DNA of 64,000 bases from Nonomuraea thailandensis (GTDB lineage: Bacteria > Actinomycetota > Actinomycetes > Streptosporangiales > Streptosporangiaceae): assembly GCF_024172165.1 (NCBI RefSeq), contig NZ_JAMZEB010000002.1, positions 12,297,501 to 12,361,500 of the forward strand, in the 5' to 3' direction. The translations under genes and the position numbers were made by a program. The notes under the pieces are model-generated. The model did not search any database and was not told the DNA's origin. It was given only the letters and a program-made list of their open reading frames with translations. Positions 42,171 through 50,028 of this stretch are shown one piece after another; within the stretch, counting starts at the first letter, position 1; each line of letters opens with the position of its first letter.

Positions 42171-42677
42171 ACCCCAGCTCACACGAAACCGACTTTCCGA
42201 GCGGGACACCCTTCCGCGCGAGGCTGATCGGCGGCAGGGGGCGATGACCTGCTCGGCGGCGGGTCCGTCGACGACGAGCTGAGCACAGAGCAGCCGGGGC
42301 GCCTGTACGGAGGCGTGGTACGGCGATCACGCACTCGATCCCATGAGGAGCCGAGCTCCATGCCTGGACGCGATGGCGGTTTCCATAAGCCGTCGGAGAT
42401 GCCGTCGCCGAGAGGATCGAGGCCCGATCGGAAGATTGCCGCGGGTCGTCCGGACCAGTCCTTGCGATCGTTCGTCTTGTTGCACTGACCGCGGAGTGCA
42501 GGTATGGGTTTTGTTGTCGAACTCGACTGGCGTGAAGGGTGCAGGGGTGGGCTGGCCGGTATCCGGCCGAGCGGCCGACTGCGTTCAGAAAGGAGGAGCG
42601 TTCTCGAGTTGTGCGACTACTTTCAGATGTAGATTAGCTACTCTTGGTGATGGCGTGGGTTGGTGGAGGGGGTGCCG
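42171..42677. other. Intergenic debris, no gene recognised
   Basis: The stretch begins with CGACTTTCCGAGCGGGAC (42191-42208), which resembles GGGTTTCCGAGCGGGAC at 50003-50019 beside a transposase remnant, and may be an old IS end. No supported gene follows. GGAGGGG at 42665-42671 belongs to the secreted-protein gene downstream. Confidence 0.35.
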
Positions 42678-43034
42678 GTGCTGCGGTGTGCTGCAGTTGT
42701 ACAGGGAGCGTTGGCGTGCGCGTTGTTGATGTCCTCGTCCGCGTGGGCGTCCACAGGGCCGTGGACGGATGGCTACGGCCGGCTCGGCGACGTAGAGATC
42801 AGCGCCGATCGCAAACATGTCGCACTGTGTGACCGGCTCGATGACGAGAACAAGGTGGCCGTGCAGTACAGGACCACGATCGGCCGGACGATTCTGCTGC
42901 AGGCTGGCCCGAAGAGCGGATGTGTCCTGGATTCGGTGTTCTTCGGCTCCATCAAGCGTGCGAAGTTCTGCTATGGCTCGGACGTCGCGCCCGCTGGTTC
43001 GATGCGTAAGTGCAATCCGGCGCACAACATCTGA
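42678..43034 (+). CDS. Small secreted protein, unknown function
   Basis: A 118-residue protein with a clear Sec-type signal peptide: VLRCAAVVQGALACALLMSS followed by SAWA and a probable cleavage before STGPW. The mature part (about 95 residues) contains three or four cysteines (ALCDRL, SGCVLD, KFCYG, KCNPAHNI) that could form two disulphides. GTG 42678 is chosen because GGAGGGG at 42665-42671 is well placed; upstream GTG and TTG codons in frame would overlap the ribosome binding site. It precedes the SAF-domain gene by 29 bp and may share its message. I do not recognise the family. Confidence 0.6.
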   Translation: MLRCAAVVQGALACALLMSSSAWASTGPWTDGYGRLGDVEISADRKHVALCDRLDDENKVAVQYRTTIGRTILLQAGPKSGCVLDSVFFGSIKRAKFCYGSDVAPAGSMRKCNPAHNI

Positions 43035-43063
43035 AGCCGCCGGTCTTGGAGACAGGGGGAGGA

Positions 43064-43699
43064 ATGAGCGTGCTGACCGAGGCCGCTTCCCGCGCACTGC
43101 CTCAGCCGGTTCGGCAGCGCAGGCCGGCGCTGGCCGCGCTGGCGGTGTTGCTCGTGCTCGGCGGCGCCCTGGCCACCACCTCGCTGGTACTGCGGGCTGA
43201 CGAACGCGTCTCTGTCATTCGTGTCACGCAGCGTATCGGCGCCGGGCATCCCTTCGGTAGCGGCGCCCTGCAAGAGGCCCGTGTCGCCGATGACGGGGGC
43301 TCCTACTGGTCCTGGTCCCAGCGTGACGAGGTCGCGGCCGCCGTAGCCACAGTTGCGGTGCTTCCTGGCACCTTGCTCACCGGGCCGATGGCCGCCGTCG
43401 GCGGAAACGGAGCAGCCGAGGGAAAGCCCGTCGAAGTGGGGCTGGCCCTCAAGCCAGGCCAGGCGCCCTATGACCTGCGGCGTGGAGAACATGTCCAGCT
43501 CATCCACGTGTCCGGTCGCAGGAGCAGCCCTGAGGAGGCCACGGTTGTCGTGGAGGACGCGCTGGTCGAAAGCGTGACTTACTCGGCAGGCTCGGCGGGC
43601 CTGGCAACCGTCGTCGTCGACGGCGTCGTCGCTCCCACGGTCGCGTCCTATGCGGTTAACGGGGAGATAGCCGTCGCCGTTGTACGCGCACAAGGCTGA
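43064..43699 (+). CDS. Membrane-anchored SAF-domain protein (CpaB-like)
   Basis: A 211-residue protein with one N-terminal transmembrane helix (ALAALAVLLVLGGALATTSL) and a SAF-type domain outside the membrane: DERVSVIRVTQRIGAGHPFG is the usual start, and VATVAVLPGTLLTGPM the second conserved block. SAF domains occur in CpaB/RcpC pilus-assembly proteins, FlgA and sialate synthases. Stand-alone copies in actinomycetes often neighbour Tad-like or ParA-like genes, none of which are here. GGGGGAGG at 43055-43062 sits close before ATG 43064. Confidence 0.7.
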   Translation: MSVLTEAASRALPQPVRQRRPALAALAVLLVLGGALATTSLVLRADERVSVIRVTQRIGAGHPFGSGALQEARVADDGGSYWSWSQRDEVAAAVATVAVLPGTLLTGPMAAVGGNGAAEGKPVEVGLALKPGQAPYDLRRGEHVQLIHVSGRRSSPEEATVVVEDALVESVTYSAGSAGLATVVVDGVVAPTVASYAVNGEIAVAVVRAQG

Positions 43700-43923
43700 C
43701 CTGCCGGGGTGCGATCTCGCCAGGTGGTATCGATGCGGCTCTGAAGGCGTGGCTTGAGCGGACGGTCGCAACGATGGTGGCTAGGGCGAGGGCCGATCGT
43801 GCTCGGTGCGTGCTCGTACGCCCCGTCACGTGCCGTCAGGATCTGGCTCCGTCTGACACACATAACGTGCTGAGGTGGCACGAACCATTACCCGAGGACA
43901 CGGCGCGGCACTAAAAGATCTTG

Positions 43924-43967
43924 CTTCTGATCCGACGGTCGCAGGTTCGAATCCTGCAGGGCGCGCC
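43924..43967 (+). other. tRNA 3'-end fragment, probable attachment site
   Basis: The sequence holds a T-arm GCAGGTTCGAATCCTGC (43941-43957), a seven-base acceptor 3' strand AGGGCGC (43958-43964), G73 and CC. Upstream, TTCTGAT looks like an anticodon-loop half, perhaps of a tRNA-Arg(TCT), but the 5' half needed to close the cloverleaf is absent. A tRNA 3' end next to an integrase remnant is the standard footprint of a tRNA-integrated element. Confidence 0.6.
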
Positions 43968-44175
43968 TTGATCATGGCCTGATCTGCGGTAATGCGGGAT
44001 CGGATCGCGTTCTAGAACTTTCGTCTAGCGGCTGCGTGCTCCGTACGTGCTCGCGCGCGCCAACACCGTCCACACCATGATCGGCATGGGTGTTCTGGGG
44101 CTGCCTTGGCAACGGAACGGCCCCGTCCCGCCGTCTGGTCGCGGCGATCACGGGGCCGGTTGCTGATGTGGCGGG

Positions 44176-44578
44176 TCAGACCCGCAGCGGACTCACCTCT
44201 GCTGGCTTCCCCGTGTTCTCCTCCTCGGCGAGCAGGAGCGCTGCGGTCTTCTCCGCGGCCGCCATCGCCACCTCGGGGAAGACCGAGGTGTAGGTGTCGG
44301 CGGTGAAGGAGCTGGAGGTGTGGCCCAGCGTCTCCTGTACGACCTTCATCTCTACCCCGGCCGCCAGCATGAGCGAGGCTGCGCCGTGGCGGAGGTCGTG
44401 GAGCCGGATGGGTGGCAGGCCGGCGAGGTAGGCCAGCCACAGGAACTGTACGGTGACGTTCTGGGGATGCAGCCGATCTCCGTGCGGTTGGGTGAAGGCG
44501 AACCCGGTGTCCTTCCATGCCTCGCCCAGGGCCAGCTGGTGTGCCCCGAGTTTGATGGAGTCGCGTTTCCGGATTTCA
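44176..44578 (-). pseudogene. Tyrosine recombinase (integrase), C-terminal remnant
   Basis: Minus-strand reading: EIRKRDSIKLGAHQLALGEA, GFAFTQPHGDRLHPQNVT, then HDLRHGAASLMLAAG, VVQETLGHTSSSFTADTYTS. The HxLRH box, the LGH histidine and the nucleophile tyrosine are present, but the first catalytic arginine and all N-terminal domains are missing. Upstream the frame runs into an IS3 remnant. The stop at 44176 lies 208 bp from the tRNA 3' fragment, as expected for an integrase beside its attachment site. Confidence 0.75.
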
Positions 44579-44704
44579 TGCCACGGTGGGTGTGTTCTCG
44601 AACTGTATCGGGGTGAGCATGCCGAGGCTGCTGTGTCGTCGTTGCCGGTTGTGCCAGATCTCCAGGTATTCGAAGATCGCATTGGCCAGCTCCGAGGCCA
44701 TGAT
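44576..44704 (-). pseudogene. IS3-family transposase, C-terminal remnant
   Basis: Minus strand reads ASELANAIFEYLEIWHNRQR, then RHSSLGMLTPIQFENT and stops at 44576-44578. This is the C-terminal end of an IS3-type OrfB, where the IE.WYNR.RRHSSLG..SP..FE block is nearly invariant. The rest of the transposase is absent. The insertion or a later deletion removed the front of the integrase gene. Confidence 0.75.
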
Positions 44705-44931
44705 CCGCATAGCGATGATCGACAATGCCGGCAAGCGCATCACCGACGAATCCACCCCGACCTGGCGAGGAACATACTAGGACGAACACCTACAAATTAA
44801 CCGCCTTCCGAAACGGTGTTCGCCCTGGCCGTGCTCGGCTTCGCGCGGTGTCTCGTGGCCGGTCGCCTATGAGGCATCTCAGCAAGGTCGCACAACCGGG
44901 AGTGTGGTGCAGGACCGCTGACGAATCCAGG

Positions 44932-45684
44932 TCAGTAGGCGAGCTCTCCGATGCCGCCATCGACGCGCAGGACGGTGCCGGCGGTGTAGGCGGACTCGTC
45001 AGAGGCCAGGTAGACCGCCGCCTTGGCCAGCTCGGTGGCGGTGCCGATGCGATGCAGCGGCACGGTCCGCCGCAGCTCGTCGTACAGGGCGGCCTGCCGC
45101 TCGGGGCCGAGTGAGGCGAACGTGTCCGTGAGGGTCGGGCCCGGGCTCAGCCCGTTGACGCGGACGCCCCGCTCCTTCAGCTCGTAGGTCAGCCCGCGCG
45201 ACAGGGACAGCAGGCCGGCCTTGGCGGCGCCGTAGACCGCTGCGTTCTCGTGCCCGATGAAGGCGGAGACGGAGCCGACGAGGATGACGGACGCCTGCCG
45301 GGACAACAGCGGCAGCAGGGCCTTGACCAGGAAGAACGGCCCCTTGAGGTTGGTGGCGACGAGCCGGTCGAACGCCTCTTCCGTCCATTGCTCGATCGGC
45401 AGGTGGGTGACGTCGGCGGCGTTGCTCATCACGATGTCGAGCCGCGGCCACTCCTGCCGCAGCCGCGCCGCGAGTGCCGCCTGGCCGGGCACGTCGCCGG
45501 CGTCGGACAGGACGGGCAGCACCCGGTCGCCGCCGTGCCGCCGGGCGGCCTCCTCCAGTCGTTCGCGCGAGCGGCCGGTGATCGCGACGGCCGCTCCCTC
45601 GGCGAGGAACTCGCGGGCGGTCTCGAATCCGATGCCGCTCGTCGCTCCTGTGATCAGGGCGTACTTGCCCTCAAGACGACCCAT
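44932..45684 (-). CDS. Short-chain dehydrogenase/reductase
   Basis: NAD(P)-dependent oxidoreductase of 250 residues. The cofactor loop is TGATSGIG (near residues 12-19), the catalytic Tyr-Lys pair is in YGAAKAGL, and the Ser is supplied by VGSVSAF. The C-terminal block YTAGTVLRVDGG is typical of classical SDRs. ATG 45684, with GAGGAGA upstream, is chosen over a longer frame. A second SDR gene lies 81 bp upstream on the same strand, and a TetR gene diverges from that one, so both probably answer to the same regulator. Substrate unknown. Confidence 0.87.
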   Translation of the reverse strand: MGRLEGKYALITGATSGIGFETAREFLAEGAAVAITGRSRERLEEAARRHGGDRVLPVLSDAGDVPGQAALAARLRQEWPRLDIVMSNAADVTHLPIEQWTEEAFDRLVATNLKGPFFLVKALLPLLSRQASVILVGSVSAFIGHENAAVYGAAKAGLLSLSRGLTYELKERGVRVNGLSPGPTLTDTFASLGPERQAALYDELRRTVPLHRIGTATELAKAAVYLASDESAYTAGTVLRVDGGIGELAY

Positions 45685-45765
45685 TGACCTGGATCTCCTC
45701 ACTCGCGCCCAAGCGCGTGGTTCTGGTAAGGGTGGTGGTGCGAAGGGGCTGGAGCGCGCGCCGGG

Positions 45766-46506
45766 TCAGATGGCGGTGCGGCCTCCGTCGGCGGCCACGA
45801 CGGCGCCCGTCACGTAGCCGGCCCCGTCGCCGGCGAGGAAGGCGATCACCTGGGCGACCTCGGCCGGGTCGGCGGTGCGCTTCAGCGCCGTCGTCAGCCC
45901 CATGCCGCCGAGGTCCGGGCCCATGGCGGCCACCACCTTGGAGGTGGTCATCGGGCCGGGCGCCACGGCGTTGACCCGCACGTTGGAGGCGGCGAACTCG
46001 GCCGCCCAGGTACGGGTCAGCGACTCCAGCGCCGCCTTGGTGGCGCCGTAGACCGCCATCGCCGGCATGCCCAGGGTGGCCGCGGTGGAGCTGACGTTGA
46101 CGATGCTGCCGCCCCCGCCGGCGGCCATCTTCGGCGCGAGCCGGGCGACCAGGACGAACGGCGCGCGCACGTTGACCGCGAAGGCGGCGTCGTAGTCGGT
46201 GAGGTCCTGGTCGGCGGTCGCGCCGAACGGGACGACGCCCGCGTTGTTGACGAGGATGTCCACCGTCCCGGCGTCCTCGGCCAGTTGTCGCACGGCCCGC
46301 GGGTCGGCCAGGTCGGCGGGGATGAAGCGCACGGTGCCGGTCGCGCTCGCCCGTACGTCGTTCACGACCTGGGCGCCTCGGCCGGGGTCGGTGCCGGTGA
46401 TGATCACGTCGGCCCCGCCGGCGGCGAGGATCCTCGCCGCCGCGTGCCCGAGCCCGCCGATGGCGCCCGATCCGGTGATCAGGGCCGTCTTCCCGTTGAA
46501 GTCCAT
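45766..46506 (-). CDS. Short-chain dehydrogenase/reductase
   Basis: Classical SDR of 246 residues with cofactor loop TGSGAIGGLG (one residue longer than the usual TGxxxGIG), NNAGVVPFG, catalytic Ser in VNVSSTA, Tyr-Lys in YGATKAAL, and C-terminal YVTGAVVAADGG. ATG 46506 begins MDFNGKTALITG. It is the first gene of a two-SDR operon whose promoter lies in the 126 bp shared with a divergent TetR gene. Its Rossmann loop differs enough from its neighbour that they are paralogues of old date. Likely role is reduction or oxidation of a small electrophile or ketone. Confidence 0.87.
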   Translation of the reverse strand: MDFNGKTALITGSGAIGGLGHAAARILAAGGADVIITGTDPGRGAQVVNDVRASATGTVRFIPADLADPRAVRQLAEDAGTVDILVNNAGVVPFGATADQDLTDYDAAFAVNVRAPFVLVARLAPKMAAGGGGSIVNVSSTAATLGMPAMAVYGATKAALESLTRTWAAEFAASNVRVNAVAPGPMTTSKVVAAMGPDLGGMGLTTALKRTADPAEVAQVIAFLAGDGAGYVTGAVVAADGGRTAI

Positions 46507-46556
46507 GGGGTCCTGCCTCTCGTCCGTCGGCGCGCTCACGCGCGCCGACTTCTGTG

Positions 46557-46620
46557 TGAACGTTCAAGAAGTCGCTCAGTCGTCACCGTACGGTATTTCG
46601 TGCAAGCGGTCAAAAAGTCG
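46557..46620. promoter_or_regulatory. TetR-type operator region between SDR and TetR genes
   Basis: TGAACGTTCA at 46557-46566 is a perfect palindrome. TTCAAGAAGTCG (46563-46574) recurs as GTCAAAAAGTCG (46609-46620), just before the TetR start. Both lie in the only promoter region available to the divergent genes. Confidence 0.5.
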
Positions 46621-46632
46621 TACCCTGGGGAT

Positions 46633-47232
46633 ATGGCACGCACAGGACGCCCCCGCGCATTCGACAAGGACCAGGCCCTCGAGCGCGCGCTCCTGCTGTT
46701 CTGGTCCCGCGGCTACGGAGAGACCTCCGTCCAGGACCTCGTCGACGCCCTCGCCCTGGAGCGCGGCAGCCTGTACGGCGCCTTCGGCGACAAGCGGCAG
46801 TTCTACCTGGCGGCGGTCCAGCTCTACTGGGACACCTACGAGCGCCGGCTGCTCGCGGCACTGGAGGACGGGCCGGTGCTGCCGGCGCTGCGCGAGGTGC
46901 TCACCCATCCGGCCCGGGCGCAGGAGTACGCCTCCGACGTCGGCGTTCCGCAAGGGTGCATGATCGGCAACACCTCCGCCGAGCTCGTCCCGCACGATGC
47001 CGAGGCCCGCGACATCGTGGCCCGCTCACACGTCCGCTTCACCCGGATCGTCGCCGACGCCCTGCGGCGCGCGCAGGCCACCGGCGAGGTCACCCGGGCC
47101 GCCACGCCCGAGGCTCAGGCGCAACTCCTGCTGTTCACCGTCCAGGGCCTCTCCCTGGTCTCCCGCGCAGGCCTCGACACCTCCGCCGCATTCGCCGCCA
47201 TAGACGCCCTGATCGACGCCCTCCGCGCTTGA
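46633..47232 (+). CDS. TetR/AcrR-family repressor
   Basis: A 199-residue regulator. The N-terminal helix-turn-helix runs FDKDQALERALLLFWSRGYG to TSVQDLVDALALERGSLYGA, then FGDKRQFYLAAVQLYWD, typical of the TetR family; the RGSLYGAFGDK form is found in YxaF/LmrA- and NemR-type regulators. The C-terminal helices form a ligand pocket with one cysteine in QGCMIGNTS, which could sense electrophiles. It diverges from two SDR genes and very likely represses them and itself. ATG 46633 follows the GGGGAT of a weak ribosome binding site. Confidence 0.88.
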   Translation: MARTGRPRAFDKDQALERALLLFWSRGYGETSVQDLVDALALERGSLYGAFGDKRQFYLAAVQLYWDTYERRLLAALEDGPVLPALREVLTHPARAQEYASDVGVPQGCMIGNTSAELVPHDAEARDIVARSHVRFTRIVADALRRAQATGEVTRAATPEAQAQLLLFTVQGLSLVSRAGLDTSAAFAAIDALIDALRA

Positions 47233-47331
47233 TCCGCGGGCTCGGGGCCCGCCGCGCTGCCCTCACCGCCGAACCGCACCCGCGCCCGTGAGGCGGCCTG
47301 ACCGTCACCGTATGGTTCGCCCCGGCTTGAA

Positions 47332-47363
47332 CCCGCCCGTTCCAAGGTGAGAGAACGGGCGGG
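47332..47363. terminator. Bidirectional hairpin terminator
   Basis: CCCGCCCGTTC (47332-47342) pairs perfectly with GAACGGGCGGG (47353-47363) around a 10-nt loop. It lies between the convergent TetR gene and the tautomerase gene and lacks a T-run, as is usual in high-GC actinomycetes. Confidence 0.8.
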
Positions 47364-47397
47364 CGAGTCCGGGGGTGCGGCCTTACCGCCGGACGGG

Positions 47398-47604
47398 TCA
47401 GCTACGGCCGAGCATCTCGGCGGTCAGGACGTTGCCGCCCAGGCCCCAGCCGCCGTCCGGGACCTCCTCCAAGAGGACCAGGGTGGTGGCGCGGGCCCGT
47501 TCTCCGTAGACCGCGGCGTAGGCGTCGGTGACGGCGTCGATGAGCTTCTTCCTGGACTCGGGGGTCAGGGTGTCTGCGGGCACCTTGAGGTTGGCGAATG
47601 GCAT
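47398..47604 (-). CDS. 4-oxalocrotonate tautomerase family protein
   Basis: A 68-residue enzyme of the tautomerase superfamily, forming small oligomers with the N-terminal proline as general base. The sequence starts MPFANLKVPADTLTPESRKK, so Pro1 is exposed after Met removal, and continues with LIDAVTDAYAAVYGER and VLLEEVPDGGWGLGG, as in 4-OT-like enzymes. Such tautomerases are common next to SDR and TetR genes in detoxification loci. The ribosome binding site AGGAAAGG sits just upstream. Confidence 0.85.
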   Translation of the reverse strand: MPFANLKVPADTLTPESRKKLIDAVTDAYAAVYGERARATTLVLLEEVPDGGWGLGGNVLTAEMLGRS

Positions 47605-47631
47605 GGTGATGACCTTTCCTGTAGTGGTGAT

Positions 47632-48158
47632 TCAGAGTGAGGCGATTGAGGACAGCAGGTCCTCGATGCCTACACGTCGGGAGAACTCGGCGCGGACGCG
47701 GTCGGCGACGATCGAGACGACGTCGCTGCCGTTCTTGCCGGGATCGAGATGGCTGCGGAACCGCCTCATGCCGAGCACGACGGTGTGCCCCGCCCGTGCC
47801 AGGGCCACGGCCGTGAGCCGGCCGTACTCGCTGGAGGCACCGATGGCGCTGACCGTGATGTCCCGTCTGCGCAGCTCTCGGGCGAGCACCAGTGTCGTCG
47901 CCTGGACGGCGCCCTTTCCGGCGGCGTACGCGCCGTAGCCGGGAACTGCAGGCCGACCGCGGAGGTGGACATCTTGACGATCACGCCCCCGGCACGCACG
48001 CGGCGTGCGGCCTCCCTGGCCATGACGAAGGTGCCGCGGGAAGTCCGGCCCGTGGAAACCCGCCGCGACCGCGCAGCCCCGTGCCCCAGCGGCACCGTGA
48101 TCGTCTTGTCTGTTCCACGGGAGCCGCCGCCGACGACCGCCACACGCTGAGCACTCAT
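47632..48158 (-). pseudogene. Chimeric, frameshifted SDR pseudogene
   Basis: From ATG 48158 the minus strand reads MSAQRVAVVGGGSRGTDKT, then GTFVMAREAARRVRAGGVIV and MSTSAVGLQFP. There one base is missing; in the next frame it continues GYGAYAAGKGAVQATTLVLA and RELRRRDITVSAIG, which includes the SDR Tyr-Lys pair. It then joins abruptly to SSEYGRLTAVALARAGHTVV, the N-terminal cofactor half of another SDR, and ends at 47632. So two SDR genes have been fused by deletion and one frame is broken. It diverges from a TetR gene that presumably once controlled it. Confidence 0.65.
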
Positions 48159-48180
48159 GGGAGACCCCTTGATCTTATCG

Positions 48181-48255
48181 GCGATACGGCTCCATCGTAT
48201 CGCTGCTACGGTCATACGATAGCACAGCTCCGTAACCCCGCTAGCGCCTGTCGCT
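48181..48255. promoter_or_regulatory. Operator repeats of the second TetR gene
   Basis: GCGATACG (48181-48188) and CGTATCGC (48196-48203) form a perfect 8-bp inverted repeat with a 7-base spacer. Related half-sites ATACGATAGC (48214-48223) and GTCGCTATC (48250-48258) follow. All lie in the gap between the SDR pseudogene and the divergent TetR gene and are likely its binding sites. Confidence 0.6.
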
Positions 48256-48267
48256 ATCATTGATCGC

Positions 48268-48966
48268 ATGTCAGAGAACGACCCGCTTCGCGCGGCGATG
48301 ATCGAGGCGGCGGAGCGGCAGCTCGCGTCGTCCTCCGACCACGAGGTCGCCACACGGGCGGTCTGCGAGGCCGTCGGCGTCAGCCAGCCCGTGCTCTACC
48401 GGCTGTTCGGCGACAAGCGCGGCCTGCTGGACGCCGTCGCCGACCACGGCTACGAGCGCTACGCCGCGCTCAAGGCCGCCCAGGAGCAGACTGGCGACCC
48501 GGTGGCCGACCTGCACGCCGGCTGGGACGGCCACATGGCCTTCGCGCAGTCGAACCCGGCCCTCTACCAGCTGATGTTCACCCCGAGGCCGTGGTCGCAC
48601 TCGTCGGCTCGAGAGCGCGTGATGGACTTGCTGGTGGCGGCGCTCACGCAGTGCGCGGCGGCGGGCGCGCTGAAGGTCGAGCCGCACACCGCCGCCCAGC
48701 TCATCCTGTCGGCGAACGTCGGGACCGCCCTCGACCACATCGCCAGACCCGCCCTGTTCGGCGACCCCGCGCTGTCCCATCGCATGCGGGACGCCGTGTT
48801 CTCACACGTACTGGTTGAACCGGCCGGCGCGAACGACGCCGACCCGCTGCACACCGCGGCGCTGCGCCTGCACGCGCAGCTCGAACTCACCGGGACCGAG
48901 GCCCTGGAACCGGTCGAGGCCGCCCTTCTGTGCCGATGGCTCGAACGCATCACGCACCACGCCTGA
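48268..48966 (+). CDS. TetR-family repressor
   Basis: A 232-residue regulator with N-terminal helix-turn-helix (EVATRAVCEAVGVSQPVLYR, LFGDKRGLLDAVADHGYERY) and a helical ligand domain including a WHG-like pattern (NPALYQLMFTPRPW). ATG 48268 is the first start. It diverges from the SDR pseudogene, and the intervening 110 bp are filled with inverted half-sites. With the target gene broken, it may now only repress itself. The short frame right after it is a gene fragment, so its native operon is no longer intact. Confidence 0.87.
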   Translation: MSENDPLRAAMIEAAERQLASSSDHEVATRAVCEAVGVSQPVLYRLFGDKRGLLDAVADHGYERYAALKAAQEQTGDPVADLHAGWDGHMAFAQSNPALYQLMFTPRPWSHSSARERVMDLLVAALTQCAAAGALKVEPHTAAQLILSANVGTALDHIARPALFGDPALSHRMRDAVFSHVLVEPAGANDADPLHTAALRLHAQLELTGTEALEPVEAALLCRWLERITHHA

Positions 48967-48982
48967 ACAGCAGCGACATGGA

Positions 48983-49108
48983 ATGAGCATCATGACGACC
49001 GCCCTCGGGCCACGATCGGCGACCGAGATTCGCGCCTACCTCGAAGACCGGCTCAACCAGGCGCTTCGCCGGCCCGGCACGTTCGGCGGCGAGATGGCCC
49101 GATCCTGA
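48983..49108 (+). pseudogene. 5' fragment of an unknown gene
   Basis: A short frame of 41 residues: MTTALGPRSATEIRAYLEDR, then LNQALRRPGTFGGEMARS and stop. It begins 16 bp after the TetR stop and looks like the N-terminus of a longer actinomycete protein (the RLN.ALRRPG.FGGE block), cut off by a rearrangement. I cannot name the family. Low information content. Confidence 0.4.
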
Positions 49109-49410
49109 GCCGGAAGCGCGTCCGGTAGTCGTCATGCGGGTAGGAGATCGGGCTGCCGTCGAGGGAGGCCTCGAAGGGGAGGGCCATACCGATGCTGAGG
49201 GGAACAGTGGAGAAAGCCGTGTCGGTCCCCTGCTCTCGACGTAGACGTGAGCGGAGCCGTCGGCGTGCACCTCGGAGGGCGTGCCGGGACTACCGACAGA
49301 GTCGCGCTGCCGGGTCGGCACGGCCGCCCAGATGGAAAGGACTAAAGCGCCGGATTCCGTTCCGTATCTGTCTGACCCCCGCAGGGGCCAGGTGTCCTGG
49401 AACAGGACAC
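49109..49410. other. Intergenic debris, no gene recognised
   Basis: No frame on either strand has a recognisable product. The stretch lies between a truncated gene and a truncated membrane-protein gene and is probably rearranged DNA. Confidence 0.35.
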
Positions 49411-49729
49411 CGGCACGGGCATCCCGCGATTCGACGGCAGCCCCAGCAACCGGCCCGATCTGGACGGCCCGGTCACCTTCGACATCGTGCGCAGCCCGAA
49501 AACACTGGCCTTCGCCTACGGCATCATGCCGCTGCCGCTTCTGCTCGTCCTCGGCTATCTGGTGGCGCGGCACCGCGCCTGCGGCTCGTGGACGGACAGC
49601 CGGACGAGCCCTCTCGAACTCGCCGCTGCTCTCCTCGCGGTCATCACGCTGCGCCAGGCGTCGATACCGTCCGATGTGGCGGGATTCACGACAGTGGACA
49701 AGCTGCTCGGCATTCAGGTTTCCCGGTAG
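49411..49729 (+). pseudogene. C-terminal fragment of a DUF4436-like membrane protein
   Basis: The frame reads TGIPRFDGSPSNRPDLDGPV, then FDIVRSPKTLAFAYGIMPLP and LLLVLGYLVARH, a transmembrane helix, followed by a second one in LELAAALLAVITLR and a tail with VDKLLGIQV. This is the C-terminal half of a secreted-domain-plus-helices protein resembling DUF4436. The N-terminal part is missing. Its 3' end abuts a transposase remnant on the opposite strand. Confidence 0.45.
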
Positions 49730-49932
49730 TGGCGGGTCAGCCGGGACAACGCCGTGAGCCAGAGCCGGTCGACGTGATTCCATCCCGGCCGCTCACCATG
49801 CTGACGGCCGAGCACCCGGTTCTCCTGACGGAGCACCAGCAGTTCAACCTCCTTGGACAGATCAGCACGAATCAGCACGGTCAGCAGGCCGAACAAGCCC
49901 CTCACCAACCGGTAGACAAGCGAAGACAACAA
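49714..49932 (-). pseudogene. Transposase N-terminal remnant (rve type)
   Basis: Minus strand reads MLSSLVYRLVRGLFGLLTVL, then KEVELLVLRQENRVLGRQHG and DRLWLTALSRL. The (K/R)DVE(L)LVLRHEN.VL.RQ block is the N-terminal motif of the same broad transposase type as the one at 37675-38775. It is cut after about 70 residues. Upstream, at 50003-50019, the sequence GGGTTTCCGAGCGGGAC may be the matching IS end. Confidence 0.65.
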
Positions 49933-50028
49933 CCGCGAGACGGTCGCAGTCGCCGTCCTGATCGTGCAGCAGAACCTCAGCTCGCGGTACGAAATCGGGT
50001 TTCCGAGCGGGACGCGATCATGCGAACG

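Noticed and set aside
43911..43967. Complete tRNA gene
   Set aside because: Only the T-arm, acceptor 3' strand and part of an anticodon arm are readable; no D-arm or 5' acceptor strand pairs with them.
44699..44779. Small plus-strand peptide with MIRIAMIDNAGKRITD
   Set aside because: It overlaps the IS3 remnant border, lacks a ribosome binding site and matches no family.
45671..46567. 298-residue minus-strand frame
   Set aside because: Arg/Gly-only shadow of the SDR gene in another frame.
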